Positions 11,762 to 23,310 of a stretch of DNA of 64,000 nt are shown piece by piece; position 1 is the first letter of the stretch; the number at the start of each line of letters is the position of its first letter. A model generated the notes under the pieces. That model was not told where the DNA came from, searched no databases, and worked only from the letters and a program-made list of their open reading frames with translations. Origin of the DNA: Reticulitermes lucifugus. Its lineage: Eukaryota > Arthropoda > Insecta > Blattodea > Rhinotermitidae. The position numbers were made by a program, and so were the translations under genes. Location of the stretch: NCBI GenBank assembly GCA_026260175.1, contig JAKCWW010000237.1, positions 1-64,000 of the forward strand, in the 5' to 3' direction.

Positions 11762-11803
11762 TTGGTTAACAACGTTTCCCGAAACGTCGGTAAATATGTA
11801 CCA
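11762..11803 (+). ncRNA. Hammerhead-like remnant
   Basis: AACGTTTCCCGAAACGTCGG followed by TAAATATGTACC shares the CCCGAAACGTCGGTAAA block with the minus strand at 5184-5228. GTTTCCCGAAAC is itself nearly palindromic. The CTGATGA box is missing. Confidence 0.35.
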
Positions 11804-11815
11804 ACCTACGCTGCT

Positions 11816-12604
11816 GTAAACATTTTGTATTTTTTTAGATTTTAATGACCTTGTGAAGGCCTGTTCCCCCATGTGAGAAGCTTACTGCCTGTCTGAATAA
11901 GAAGCCCGATATACTGAAAACTCTAGCAAAAGCCAAGATTAATTCGGGCCACAGTGTCGGATAATAATGCAAGCAGTATGCTGAAATACTCGTGTGTCTA
12001 AAACGGAATAACTAGGGAACGTAAATATGATATAGCGATGTGTCCAAGGATAAAGGTGTTCGTTCCATCATAATAGTAATATTTTACTGAATCTTAAATC
12101 ATAGTCTAACAAGTGAAGCTTCTCTGTTGTTTCAACGCTCTCTGACTTCTAAATTATTTTAAGTGAAAGCTTTATACTATGCAGATGAATTCCAATATAA
12201 ATAATGGGAAATTAACAAACGTTACGCTGAAGGTTGTAATAGTGCAACACTTGTTCAAAAAACTTTGTTTTGTAAAAGCAACTGAACATGGTAAATATAA
12301 TGATTATGTTGATGATGCTGGTAGTAATAATAATAATGGATAATACAAGGGAGACATTAGTTATCAACAGCGTTACAAATTTCGGACTTCTTCGACGTTA
12401 CGACAAAGTGTGGTACCGTATGTGGACATGAACATTTCGGAGTAAAATAGTGCCTCTATAAGGAGACGGAAGCAGCAGGGTTCTCCGGAATATTGGTAAT
12501 CACCTACAAGATTACACGGTGTTATAATTCAGAAAGCCGCATTACAAACGCATATTACATGCGTGAGTTTAAAACCATCCTTTAAAAATTACAGGCCACT
12601 TCAA
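11816..12604. other. No recognisable feature
   Basis: AT-rich interval with a small TAATAATAATAAT tract near 12325. A minus-strand CGAAGAAGTCCGAAATTTGT at about 12380-12399 is faintly hammerhead-like but was not accepted. Confidence 0.4.
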
Positions 12605-13035
12605 TAGGAACAAAGAAACAGGGTGTACGAGAATAAGGTGTTGAGGAAGATATCTGCGAAAAAGAAGGAGAAAGTAAAATGAGGATTAAATAAAGTGCAT
12701 AATGAATAACTACGTTACTTGAACTCATTACCAAATATGATTCGGGTGATTAAATCAAGGAGAATGAGATGGGGGGACATGTGGCACTCATGGAGTAGGA
12801 CAGGAATTCATGCAGGACTTTGGTGGGGAATTCTGAAGGAAGGAAAGCACGTGGAAAAACTAGGTGTAGATGGGAGGATAATAGAAAATAAATCTAAAAA
12901 ACACAGGATAAAAGGGCGTGGACAGGATTTTTCTGTTTCTGGACAGGGAGATTGGCGTGCTACTGTGAACGTGGAAATGAAAATTCGGGTTCCATAAAAT
13001 GCGGGGAATTTCTTGGCTAGCTAAGGAATTATTAC
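12605..13035 (+). pseudogene. LINE reverse-transcriptase C-terminal relic, longest plus-strand copy
   Basis: Translated pieces match, in order, the tail of insect 'endonuclease-reverse transcriptase' ORFs: EN-KVLRKIS near 12630, NSLPNMIRVIKSRRMRW (12722-12772), then a frame with RATVNVEMKIRVP ending at 12994. The nucleotides after it still encode a G-x-F-L segment (GCGGGGAATTTCTTGGCTAG). In the family this tail follows the polymerase domain and reads IKSRRLRWAGHVARMGE, GKRPLGRPRRRWEDN and WRA..VMNLRVP. The middle of this copy is frame-shifted and in-frame stops are present, so it cannot code. The endonuclease and catalytic RT motifs are absent, as expected for a 5'-truncated insertion. Confidence 0.85.
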
Positions 13036-13062
13036 GTTGTCAAGAAGTACTGTGTTCCATGC

Positions 13063-13132
13063 AGTTTGTCAGTTAGCCAGACAGACAGAGCCAGTCAGTC
13101 AGTCAGTAAAAACAGCCAGTCAGTCACTCAGT
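13063..13132. repeat. (CAGT)n/(CAGA)n microsatellite, interrupted
   Basis: CAGT and CAGA tetranucleotides are repeated with short interruptions. It immediately follows the LINE relic, a position where simple repeats often form. Confidence 0.75.
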
Positions 13133-13135
13133 AGC

Positions 13136-13964
13136 TTGGTGATTGCTCACATTGAAATGTCATGGATGACGCTCCAAAAAATTAGTTACCATAATACAGA
13201 TACAATCTGTACGCAGTGACCCCTCCCCAGCTCCCTCGAGCTGTTACACTTCTCCCTCCAGGATACTGCTCTATGTTTCCCTCTATTTTTCTAGCCATTA
13301 TGCTAACACGAATTTTGACAGCGATAAAATATTCTATCTACAAAAGCTTTCGGATAGGTTGTACAGACCAAAGGTGCTACTGCAGCGACCATAAAAGGGA
13401 AGCCTTGGGCGCCGTCTTCCCCACCATCCGTAATACGTCTTTCAATGCCTCACAGTAGTTAGTTAACTTGATGTAGGGGGTTTTCTTGTTCGCCGGAGAA
13501 GTAATCATTTGTCGATAAATCGATACTGGACCTGAGGTAATCGAGAAGAAAAACACGAGTAGTGAGTACTAAAACTTTAGAACTCATTGTTTACTTACCA
13601 CCTGAGTAACATAAAAAATGTGCACGTGCTGGACACAGAATTTCTATTTGACTTCGTAAGATTGTTATAATATACGGGCATTTGCGTAAACAGCATTAAT
13701 ATGCTGCCTTTTCCCTGAAGACGCACTGAAAATTTCTGGGAAGAGAATTCTTAAATATTATTTCTGTGAATGTTTGTCTTCAAAGTGTTAAAAGGCAAAA
13801 CCCTACAACGAAGAAAGAGAAGTAATTCGCTGTTACAGAGTTTGTCCAGAAGCAAAAGCACCTTGTCCATGCCATGACAAGAGGGCGACACATGCTGTAT
13901 TGAGCAAAACCGACAAGCTTACATAGCATGCAATTGAAACCACCCTGTAACTCCTAATCTCACG
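13136..13964. other. No recognisable feature
   Basis: Contains an 80-codon plus frame (13216-13458) with no motif. Confidence 0.4.
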
Positions 13965-14440
13965 AGACTTTGGCATTAGGGAGGAGTTCCATATGAGATG
14001 CCCTATACAGGGCCGGGCCCCCCGGGGTACACCATAGGCGACTCACCCTCCCTCCTCGAGGAACTGTGTTCTTCGGTTACTCCCACCAGCCTGTCTGCTC
14101 TGATGGGCTTGGCTTGGACTCTTAGGTCGTTCTTTATCAGTGCCGGAAATCCAGCTGGCACTTGGTACTGCCACGGCGCGGCGGTTGTCTCTCACAGGGA
14201 TTTTATATTGGGTGTGTCATCCGTCCACAGATACCCTCCCTTACACATGTTTAAGAATGTTACAGTAAATCTGTTTTCGACAACTGTCTCCATTATTCTC
14301 AGAGTCCAGACTTGGTGTCTAAACAACCGCGTGTTTAGATCTACCACCAGCAAAGCCCAAGAAGGAAGAAGACGATATAAAGCAACAATCTATGCAACAA
14401 TCTTGCGAGACTTAAACTTTCGCAGCGTTCCTCTGAGACT
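13965..14440 (+). other. GC-rich segment with a 176-codon frame, probably transposon-derived
   Basis: The frame 13998-14528 is the longest in the window. Its first ~75 codons (GPGPPGYTIGDSPSLLEE, SALMGLAWTLR, ISAGNPAGTW) lie in sequence far more GC-rich than its surroundings. The rest is AT-rich and runs into the inverted pair at 14467-14562. I recall similar SALIGLAWTLR / ISAGNPAGTW-like stretches repeated in cockroach sequence, which points to a dispersed element. The abrupt composition change inside the frame argues against a host exon. No catalytic motif is visible. Confidence 0.4.
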
Positions 14441-14466
14441 TTACCTCGTGTTACTGAGACTGATAT

Positions 14467-14562
14467 CAGACGTTTCGCGACAGCGTGGTGGTCCTATCTC
14501 CAAGGGTTGTTGGGCATTCGACTACTGAATGTGGGACCAGCACGCTGTCCCGAAACGTCGGA
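14467..14562. repeat. Inverted pair of hammerhead-like termini
   Basis: The left arm (14467-14494) is the imperfect reverse complement of the right arm (14534-14562), with about 40 bases between. The right arm reads GGGAC, a 9-base loop, GTCCC, then GAAACGTCGG: stem II and GAAA of a hammerhead. CTGAATG at 14525-14531 stands where CTGATGA is expected. The left arm carries the same block on the minus strand with a weakened stem. The shared GTCCCGAAACGTCGG block links it to 5184-5228. Confidence 0.55.
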
Positions 14563-15589
14563 TACCAATGACCAAGTGACGAGGCGCAATATTCCAAGAG
14601 AACGGAGAAATCTACACTCTCACCTAACCATATCAGTAATGAGGTTATTGAAGGAAGTTTATCCTGGATCACTACCCACATAAAATACTCTTCACTTAGG
14701 GCTGCTTACTATCTTGATTTCGTCTATCGCCTCATACCGAAAAAAACTACACAAAGTTTCGCACACTGGATGTTCCCTCAATAAAATCTTCTCGGGCTGG
14801 TAGCCGCGTCAAGTATTTCAAACACACAGAGACTCCCACTCCATCAGCAGGGTACTGATATGCATCTGTTCCCATCCTGATTTGGAAAGGTGGGCTAAGT
14901 GCCTACTGAGTTAGGTCCGACAGAAAGAGCTATTCTCGATCACTTGATATCGTATGTCCCCACCCTTCTACTTGTGGACGGGAACAATCGTGTTTCTGAA
15001 ATTATCTGTGGTTTTCTCTTAAATAAGGAAATATGTCCGAGAACAAAGTTATCCACAGTAAAATACACCACCATAACAACGCTTTGGAAGAATCTATTTA
15101 AAACAATATGGTGCACTCTTTACAGAAGTTTGAACAAATTAAAGAACTGTCGACAGTGACAGAGAATTATGTTACATGATATTACAACCGAATTAAATTA
15201 TCCGGTTATATCTAACGGGACTGTATCCGTTCTCAATCCGATCAGCGTCCCCGCAGAAGTTTCTAAGAGAGGGCTTCCTGACTTCGGAGGGCCTTCGGAC
15301 CCCCTGTTAGCTATTTTCAATATTTGAAAAGCTTCAGTGAAAGACTTTCTCGTACTTATTCTACTATGTCACCATATTGTAATGCCACCCTGAGGGTAAA
15401 TCAGTCAAAATGAAAGAACTGCGCTCTTCCGAAGCGGAGGTAAATATTACCAATCGACATAAAACATTCCACAAGACTTTAATATTTATTCAAGTAGCAA
15501 TTCATCCTGTACAATTTATTATTCAAGTCTACTAATTATTCAAGTCTACCAAGTTCAAGTGAAATAATGAAACTGCTTCTGCAATAGGG
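14563..15589. other. No recognisable feature
   Basis: An 86-codon plus frame (14899-15159) is unassigned. A small GC-richer patch lies at 15235-15305. Confidence 0.4.
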
Positions 15590-15878
15590 TTGATTAACTC
15601 ACACCAACAAATGCACCAAAACAAGTTTTGTCATTGATTTCTTTATTAAAAGATTACCCCAATACGCATTGCGGTACTTCTACATTGCCATCATCAGGGG
15701 GATCGTTGAAGTTTTTACATAGACCAATGTTTTTGAGTTCCATCAGAACATCAGAACTTCAACGATCCCCCTGATGATGGCACTGTAGAAGTGCCGAAAT
15801 GCGTATTGGGGTAATCTTTTAATAAAGAAATCAATGACAAAACTTGTTTTGGTGCATTTGTTGGTGTGAGTTAATCAA
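15590..15878. repeat. Near-perfect 124-bp inverted repeat with 41-bp spacer
   Basis: Arms 15590-15713 and 15755-15878 are reverse complements with only three differences that I can count. All three fall in the 24 bases (15666-15689) that oppose the ribozyme core of the right arm. The outer ends begin TTGATTAACTCACACC. The spacer contains CATCAGAACATCAGAAC, a short direct repeat. The arrangement fits two terminal repeats of a Penelope-like or related ribozyme-bearing element placed head to head, or a fold-back element. Arm similarity implies a recent origin or continued conversion. Confidence 0.9.
15765..15812 (+). ncRNA. Type I hammerhead ribozyme motif, core apparently intact
   Basis: All core parts are present in order. 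CCCC (stem I, 5' strand, 15767-15770); CTGATGA (15771-15777); stem II GGCACT / AGTGCC (15779-15784 and 15790-15795, six pairs); GAAA (15796-15799); a two-pair stem III (AT at 15799-15800 with AT at 15805-15806) closed by GCGT; a cleavage triplet ATT (15805-15807); and GGGG (15808-15811) completing stem I. Predicted self-cleavage follows 15807. Very short stem III is known from hammerheads in Penelope-like elements, which may act as dimers. The minus-strand counterpart in the left arm has GCAA for GAAA and two lost stem II pairs, so it is probably inactive. Confidence 0.75.
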
Positions 15879-18159
15879 TTGTACAAAAATGCACGGTGAA
15901 TATATGTGAAATTCAGGGTTACTTCGAACTTCAAACAATCATTTCAGTGCACGTGAATAGAACTCGAAACACAGTTATTTCTAGTCAGTTCCCTTAAAGG
16001 TGCTACTTTCAAGCTACTGGAATTCAAGTAACTTGCCTACTGCGAACGAGGTTTAACTGGTTTCCGTCTAGCCAGTAAAAGGTAAACACTGACTCAATCA
16101 CCGCCAATTCAGACACCCAGTAACTGACGGTGACGGTGAATTTTGAGTAACCGCGATCAAGTCGCTCTTAAAATCGCTGCCAATCATGTATTTCTCATCT
16201 GTAATCCGAAATGAAATGGTCCAGTTAGTGATCAAAGTGATACTCTGAATAAAGTCTCACTATGTTACTTAAGCAAAACGTAACAGTTTGCAATGATTAA
16301 GCTTCCGTATATTCATTTAATTTTACTGGTTGTATGAATAATATCCGGTTTTTCAATTAATGAGATTCTATCCTTAAAGAACAGGGGTCCATGGGGAAAA
16401 ATATGATAATAATATAATAGTACGAAATATGATAATAAAATAAGTCCTTCGTGGTTAATTGAATTTGTATATTTATATGAATTTCAGCTGATTATTAGAC
16501 TGAAAGCAAACACCTTACCTTCATAGATAATTGTATTTATATTTATAAGTTACGTATCCTTTGCTTTTGACGGTTCAGTCTGTAAGACAGCCCAAAGAGA
16601 GGAAACGCGCTGCAACGTAGTTCATTTTTATAAGAAGGCACATCCTTATATAGACTCGAAAATAGTAGAGTAAATGAGTGCGAGATTGATGAACCATTAA
16701 TTTAGCGTGGCTGCCTACTGTTAACACAAAAGAGTAGCAGCTGGAATAATGCCACACAAAAGGCTATTGGCTGCTTGCTATTGCTTGTAAAACAAGCTCA
16801 GAATCTCGCAAGCAACAACTTGTTCTCGGCCATAACAAATGAATGGATGACTGTAGTCAGAAAACTTTGTTTCCAAATGTGGCATGACACGAACAAGTCA
16901 GATTACATGGAAGTTAAGAACCTGTTGTGGAGGGTTCCTTTAGAACTATGACGAAGGATATTAAGTTCCTTGAGAATATTTTACGAAATGATGGCACAGC
17001 AGCTTACTAATTTCTGAGATTAGATTTCTGCAATCAGAAGCCATGTTTTTGGCTGATTTAGTCTATATTGTGTTTGAAAGTTTGGTAACAGTGTTACCTC
17101 CATAAAGCAGTACAAATTTCCTAAAGGTATATTCTGGTACTTATGTGGTACACTTAGAGCAGCTACACTGTGATACTGACAACGTAAGCAAACAAGCAAC
17201 CCTATCCCGAGTGAAGACCAGGTAGGCCTATACCTTCTCGATTAATATACAAGCGGAATCAGCGCTTTTCCCCTCGTCGGCTACCTACAATTTCATGTCG
17301 AAGAACATTAATTTTTCCATAACTTTGGTTAACCCTTTAAAACCTAGCGCTTAGTTTGTGTGTCGTTAGGTTCAAAAATACGATTACAAAGTCTGCATTT
17401 TGTCCACACAGTGTATTTGTACATTCTGTAAATGAATATCTCTATTTTCCTCTTGTTCTTTGCATCCGTCTTTCTCTTATCTGTAGGTGAGTCAGGGAGT
17501 GCAATTATTAACAAATTGGTGGTTTGCAAAAGCAGATAAACATATAAAATTTGAGTCAACGTGCTCAGTAACCTTCGTGCAAAGTCAAGTCCAAAAGTGA
17601 AATGAACGACAAAGAAGCAGATTAATTAAACCAGTCAAAAGTAAATATAATGTGTTTCTGGTATAATAGTGATTAAAGCTGCAGCGGGGTTGTATGTTGT
17701 CTGTTACAGAAATGTGGGTTATAATGCTATTAGGAACATAAGAATTTGAGTTTAGTATTGCTATTTTGTGTTAAGTGCGATTTTATAATGAACTTGATCC
17801 CATATAGGTTGCACTATCTACTAAGAATTTAGAAAATATCTAACTTGTTGGAGTCGATTGAATATCGCCCTCGCGTTGGTAAAATTATTGCTTCATATTT
17901 GGGAGTTCTCGCTTATTATCTCTGCCTGGAAAACAATTATCTTAACAAATACATGATGTGGTCCTTCTGATCTCCCCCAGTCTAATTCCGCAATGGTGCC
18001 TTAAACTGGGCCACAAGCTCTTCCTTTTACATGTTCAATTTATTATTTTAAGTCATGCCATTTTTCGATGCTAAACTTTGAGACATTAACAGGGCTTTTA
18101 TTCATAGCATATACAGAGATGCAAGGTTTGTATTTCACTATCGTGCTAAGCTTCTTGTA
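15879..18159. other. No recognisable feature
   Basis: About 2.3 kb of AT-rich sequence. Open frames at 16575-16757 and 17344-17559 (minus) are short and without motifs. Confidence 0.45.
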
Positions 18160-18385
18160 GAGTGAGGTAGCTCAGTTACAACAGGAACTATGCTACAGGC
18201 TGCGGGCAGGGGAATTTGTGTTAGGTTTTCGACCGGGGAGTGGATTTTTCTCTTCGCCTCTGTGTCCTGACAGATTATGAGACCCATCATGCCAATGTGT
18301 TCCGAGAGCTCTTTCCTCAGGGATAAGCCTTCGGGGCGCCAAGGTAAGAATATTTGTATAGATCGTATCTACAGGCCTGTGTAGG
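18160..18385 (+). mobile_element. tRNA-derived SINE (type B)
   Basis: A strong A box, GTGAGGTAGCTCAGTT (18162-18177), is followed about 45 bases on by a B-box-like GTTAGGTTTTCGACCGGGG. The body contains TTTCTCTTCGCCTCTGTGTC and ends with CAGGGATAAGCCTTCGGGGC. A second copy at about 51010-51200 shares the CTCTTCGCC and TCGGGGCG blocks in the same order, confirming a dispersed family. Confidence 0.75.
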
Positions 18386-20589
18386 CGGGGAAAAAGCACA
18401 GGGTTGTAGAGTTGAGTGTATTGTTAGTCGTCTACGGTTAATTTATTACGCTTCATACAGCTCCAGTAATACAACAAATTTCTTCGTTTCATATCTGTAC
18501 CGCGCAGTCACTTTTCTGGTTACAATATTGCGTTCACATTCCTGAAGTTAAGAAGTTCAGGGCGTCTGCCTGTCCCTATAACGGCTCAATTTCACATCCA
18601 AAAACAGACATGCCCTATTTCAGCCAAGACACAGATCAGACTTCTTACTTACCGGATATAATACGGACCACTACTACACCCATCCAGAGCCAAGGCAGCT
18701 CTTACCGTAAACTTTCCAAGAGATTATGATTTAAAATCTTTACTTGAAACTTGTGAAAGGGAATTTTATTCTGGAACGGAAGAAACGACATAAATGCCAA
18801 ACTGCAAATTTTGTTTGTAATTGGCCTTGTTTTTCCAAATTTCATTCATATTTTGAACTCTGGTTTAACGGTACCGGTAATGATTTGCAAGTATTAGGTT
18901 TTTGTTCCGTCGTTTGTCTTATTCTTCTTTGCCCCCTCCTTCTATTCTTTCTTCTCCATTTTTCTACTTCTACTTCCAACGCATTGTTCTCTTTCGTTTT
19001 ATATTTAATTCTTACTCCATGGAGCAAGGTACATATTGCAATCCTAACAGTCGCTCATCTAATTAGGACATTTTCTGATTCTTATGGCTACCAAATATTC
19101 ACATTTTTGTAAAAATTTACTCATAAGCTTTGAATTATTAACATGTTTAAAAGGCCTGATAATTGACTCTATCCTGTGTCACTGAATTACGTCCGATCCT
19201 AACATCGTAGTCCCTTGAGATCCACATGATCTCCATACTTAGTTTTCCCAGTGTCGTTTCTTTCCTTTCCGAGTAGAGCACTAACCCCTCTACACGCTTT
19301 ATTTGTGGCTTTCCACACACCTCAGATCATTTCTAACAGCATCCTCAGGTTTGTGTTAGCTGTACATAGAACGCAATATCGTGGTGTGTGTCACAGAACA
19401 GTCAAATCATTTCTGAATCTTCTTGTTCCCAATTAGTAATATATTACATCTATTGCCTGTTCCGTGTGGAAATTACTGCATCCTTTAAGGATGGGTTCAT
19501 CTAAATTCGAATAATAAAAGCCAATCATATAATTATCAATTACGACTAACCGCTTGCGAGCAGTCTATTAGTGTGTAACCCTGTCAGTTGTCCGGCTGTG
19601 TTTGAATTAAGCGTTTAACCGAGCCTGATCTACTGACTCTATGTGTATCTCTCTTCAGTCACATTTTTTTTTATTAACTCTGAAACAGAATAGCATTAAA
19701 AGTACTGATCCAACGTAACGGCTCAGTTTACACTTCGGATTATATTTTCATACCACTTTTTATGCGTGGCCGAAAGTGACTGTGATAAATTATGAATTTG
19801 TGAAGGCAGTTCCTCGGGGTATGAAAGTTATATCAACTATTCACGGGCCGTTAAATAAAGCAACTCGTGCGCCACAAATTATATACTAAACATGCCATAC
19901 GCATCTTGTATTACCTACGCGCACATGACCATTCTAACCTCACAGACGTCAGTTCAATGGCTTAAGTAGAACACTTTTTTTCTCCAAAGCGTCCAGTGTC
20001 CAGCTTTCTAACTTGGAACGGAAATTCTTTCCATTGCGTGGGGTATTAAAGTTGCCGAATCCATAAGCAAAGGTTTGATCACTACCTAAGCTGAAGTCTA
20101 GAGAGAATGGAGCTACACCTGTACAAATCCACAGAATAAGTCTTATGCACAGATACAAATATTATCCCTACTTACAATCAGTGTATTTTTCTTAGTATTT
20201 TTTCTTGTAGGATCACAGCCGAGCCAGTATCACGTGTCCAAGAACAATGTGCCACATGGAGTTAGTTACATACTTTGTTAGTTAATTCTTTGACGTACAT
20301 GTTTATTGTTATGCGCCACCTCGTTCAGCATCAATAGAATCTTGATCTTTCCCTATATTTTACCATATTTATGTGCATATTATTTTACTTCAGAAACGTC
20401 AAACTTCCTCATCAACACCCAAAAACACAAGTCTTTATAACTTATGACAGCAGTACTTTGTTTAGGCACTAGGTCATTAAGCACATATTTGTTTCTTATC
20501 AGTCCTACATTCAACAGCTGTTACTTCCCTAAAAATAACTAAACCTTTGGTCTTCACGTTGATGATGCACTCTATTCTCTACTCTTTTT
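18386..20589. other. No recognisable feature; pyrimidine-rich frame
   Basis: A 122-codon plus frame (18744-19112) is rich in Phe, Leu and Ser because the strand is pyrimidine-rich at 18915-19000. I see no domain, and an opposing frame overlaps it. Confidence 0.4.
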
Positions 20590-20735
20590 TTTTCCAATGG
20601 CTCGACAGCCCCTTGGGGGCCTAGGCCGCCTCGTTTTTGGAGGCTTCACGATCACACACTTTTTAGACACAGCACACTCGGTAGGACTCCTCTGGATGAG
20701 GGACCAGCTCGTCGCAGCTATTCTCTACTACCACT
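20590..20735 (-). mobile_element. tRNA-derived SINE (type A), truncated to its body
   Basis: GAGGCTTCACGATCACACAC and CACTCGGTAGGACTCCTCTG here match GAGGCTTTACGATCACACTC and the identical CACTCGGTAGGACTCCTCTG at 36825-36870. This is the 3' body of the better-preserved SINE at 36740-37030, in the same orientation. The tRNA-like head is not recognisable here. Confidence 0.75.
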
Positions 20736-23129
20736 GTACAAAATTTTTAATACTTAAATAAACGCAATGATTAAAGTGCTTAGAAGTTCACTGCTAATGC
20801 TTGAACAACAGATGTGCCTTGCCACTTTTTGTTAACACCGCTAAGTACGGGGCGTTTATCGTGGGCTAAATTAAATTCATAAAGGACATTTAATGGCATA
20901 AGGTTCCTTGGAAGTGACTCACGAGATTAAGTCAAATCTCTCAATCCGGGAATGAAGTACTGGAAACCCTTATTAGTCTATTTTCATAGCTCGTGCCATG
21001 GTATGTGACACAAATGGCATCGTAAATCCAACAGGGAAGTGCCAGCATGAGTACATAAAAGTGAGTACTCCTAACATAAATCAGCTAGAACATGATACCT
21101 ATGTTTCTGCCCACACTCCGACATGTTCAGAACATAAATCTCTTGTGGGGTTATAAAAATAGCTAATGTAAAACTATTTCTCTGATGTTTCAGGCTAAAT
21201 AGGCAAAGTGGCGACTCCAGAGAAAATACCTTCGCCTCGCCCCTGCCACTGGGGAGGCCACCTGACCTGTGACCTGTCTTCCTCTCACCGCCAAGTCTGA
21301 AGGTTATAAAGAAACCAGATCTACATGCTGTAGTCTTCATGGAAATTAATTTTCATGTAATAAATGCCCGAAGATAGTAGTTTGCACCTAGTTCATTTCT
21401 TGTTTGTTATAAATAAACACAAGAAGGAGAATAGGATTTTTGCCTTGCATGACATGAGAAGCAAGTGAGTTTAAAAATCCGAAACATGAGTTTATAACCG
21501 TCGTTAAATAAGCTGTAAATAAACACAAGAGCAGAGGAAATAGGCCATTAAAAGCGATGTTTTGATGTGTCTGGAAAGTTACTGCAAGTTCTGAGCTGCT
21601 AAACTGACCAACTAACGTGCGTTATATTCTTAATGCTCTCTTATCTTCAGTTATTAGCCTATGAACATGAAGTGATTAAATCTTTCTAAAAAACCTATGA
21701 CTCCATTAATTCGTAGATAGTCCAAACATCCTAGTCACTAATTAGATTGCTCTGCCGTCAGGACAGCTTACGGATCGAAGTTCACTATTCTTGGTTTCAC
21801 CCACTGATGTAATTTGGGAAGGTACGTATTTGGCACTTCGCGCATTGACTCGCAACTGGCTCTATGAGCACTGCATGTTCTCGAAAGCAAACACTTGATG
21901 TGTCTGTGTTTTTCGTTCCGTGATGAAATTTCAGGCGATTATTATTATCGTCCTCATCGTCATCTTTTATCAACCCCATCAAGCAGGTTCTTTGAGAGGC
22001 TAACAGTCATTCCACCGTTTAAGAACCGCATCCAGCTCTTATGAAAACCGACGTTTCATTACGGTATTCAACAGAGTCCAACACTGAACTATATCCTGCG
22101 CCAAATAAATCAAGTATGTCACACGCTCTCTTTATTTAAGATGAATATTACATGAGGTTTCAAATTTCACAGATATTGAATTGGGAAATAAGCTCTAGAC
22201 TCGTTAAATATTCTATAAATAAACTTTGTCTTCCAATGTGTTATCACTAGAAGTACAGATTTAATAGTTAGAGAATACAGCAGTAACTGCTTGATAAAAT
22301 AATAGTGATTAACAGCTGAGAATAATAGTGAAGATGACACATCTCATAGTAATCAAACTGAGACCTTCTTGGCACAAGCACAGCTGTGGAGTGACGCACA
22401 GGATCTGCTGAACGGAGATTCAACTAGGCGATTCCTCATAATGAATTTTTCAATGCAAGTAAAACTACCGGGCAACTTAGTTATAATCTTCCGCACCCTC
22501 AGCTGCGAATTTAATACGTTAAATCATGGTACTTGCAGGACACATAATTTGGCTTGTAATTTAAAATCCTGGCCTTGGAATTGCGTTATTTTTTGTCTCA
22601 TTCATGACATTTTCAAAGTTATTATACGGTATTCTGAGGTGTGATCCCTTCTCACTTGGTAGATTTGTCTCACCGTACACACAGGCTTGCTGCTTCCATT
22701 TTTAAATCACGAGGTTGCTTCAATTTTTCTACAATCACGTTTAATCTCCAATCGCAAAAGACACAATAGTGCAATGTTGCATATTCCGTGTATTTATATT
22801 TCAAATATTCATAAATGATCAAGAAGATACACCGTATCAGGTAAAATACACCTTAATCTTTATTGTACATACTTCAGTTCGTTTCGATATTTAAAGAAAC
22901 AGCAGGGAGTTTTACAAGTTCCTGCGGAGCGATATATGTCGGAGGTTTTGTAATATAGACTACGAGGTATAATTTAGCTGATAAGGTGTATTGTGATGGT
23001 CATTTTTAAACATCAGACAAAATATTGTCTAAAACTTTCTGGTGCACGATGAAATAGCATACTGTGTTGCCTTCTTCCTGTCCCTAACGCAAAAATGCAA
23101 CCCACAGATCGCTTTATTCACAATTCAAA
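20736..23129. other. No recognisable feature
   Basis: An 89-codon minus frame (21071-21340) includes a GC-rich RLGGERKTGHRSGGLPSGRG stretch and is unassigned. ATAAACACAAGA occurs twice, about 113 bases apart (near 21412 and 21523), with similar flanks, a possible old short duplication. Confidence 0.4.
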
Positions 23130-23310
23130 AACATTGAGCATCTCGAGACCTGTAATCGGGAGATATCCAGTTCATTCTAGATCGGGTTACTGATTTTCTC
23201 CTTTCTCTCTCATTTCAATCCCCGCGAGTTTAAGGGAGGTGCCTTAAAATACACCAAGACTGTCTCCAAAACACTTTCCTTCTCATTACTAATTAACATC
23301 AGTTTCCTCC
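23130..23310 (+). mobile_element. tRNA-derived SINE (type F), decayed
   Basis: GAGACCTGTAATCGGGAGAT followed by a B-box-like CCAGTTCATTCTAGATCGGG parallels the head at 1391-1455 (CGTGACTTGTACTCGGGAGG, CCAGTTCGAATATCAG). The body is poorly conserved. Confidence 0.4.

Noticed and set aside
12370-12410. Minus-strand CGAAGAAGTCCGAAATTTGT as another hammerhead-like motif
   Set aside because: No stem II can be drawn and the CTGATGA box is absent; the resemblance is too short.
12719-12997. 92-codon frame as an intact small host protein
   Set aside because: It matches the tail of an insect LINE reverse-transcriptase ORF and continues in other frames on both sides, so it is a fossil fragment.
13063-13132. 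CAGT/CAGA tract as a CRISPR-like or regulatory array
   Set aside because: It is an interrupted tetranucleotide microsatellite; no spacers or longer unit exist.
18744-19112. 122-codon frame with an apparent membrane segment
   Set aside because: The hydrophobic run is simply the translation of a pyrimidine-rich tract.
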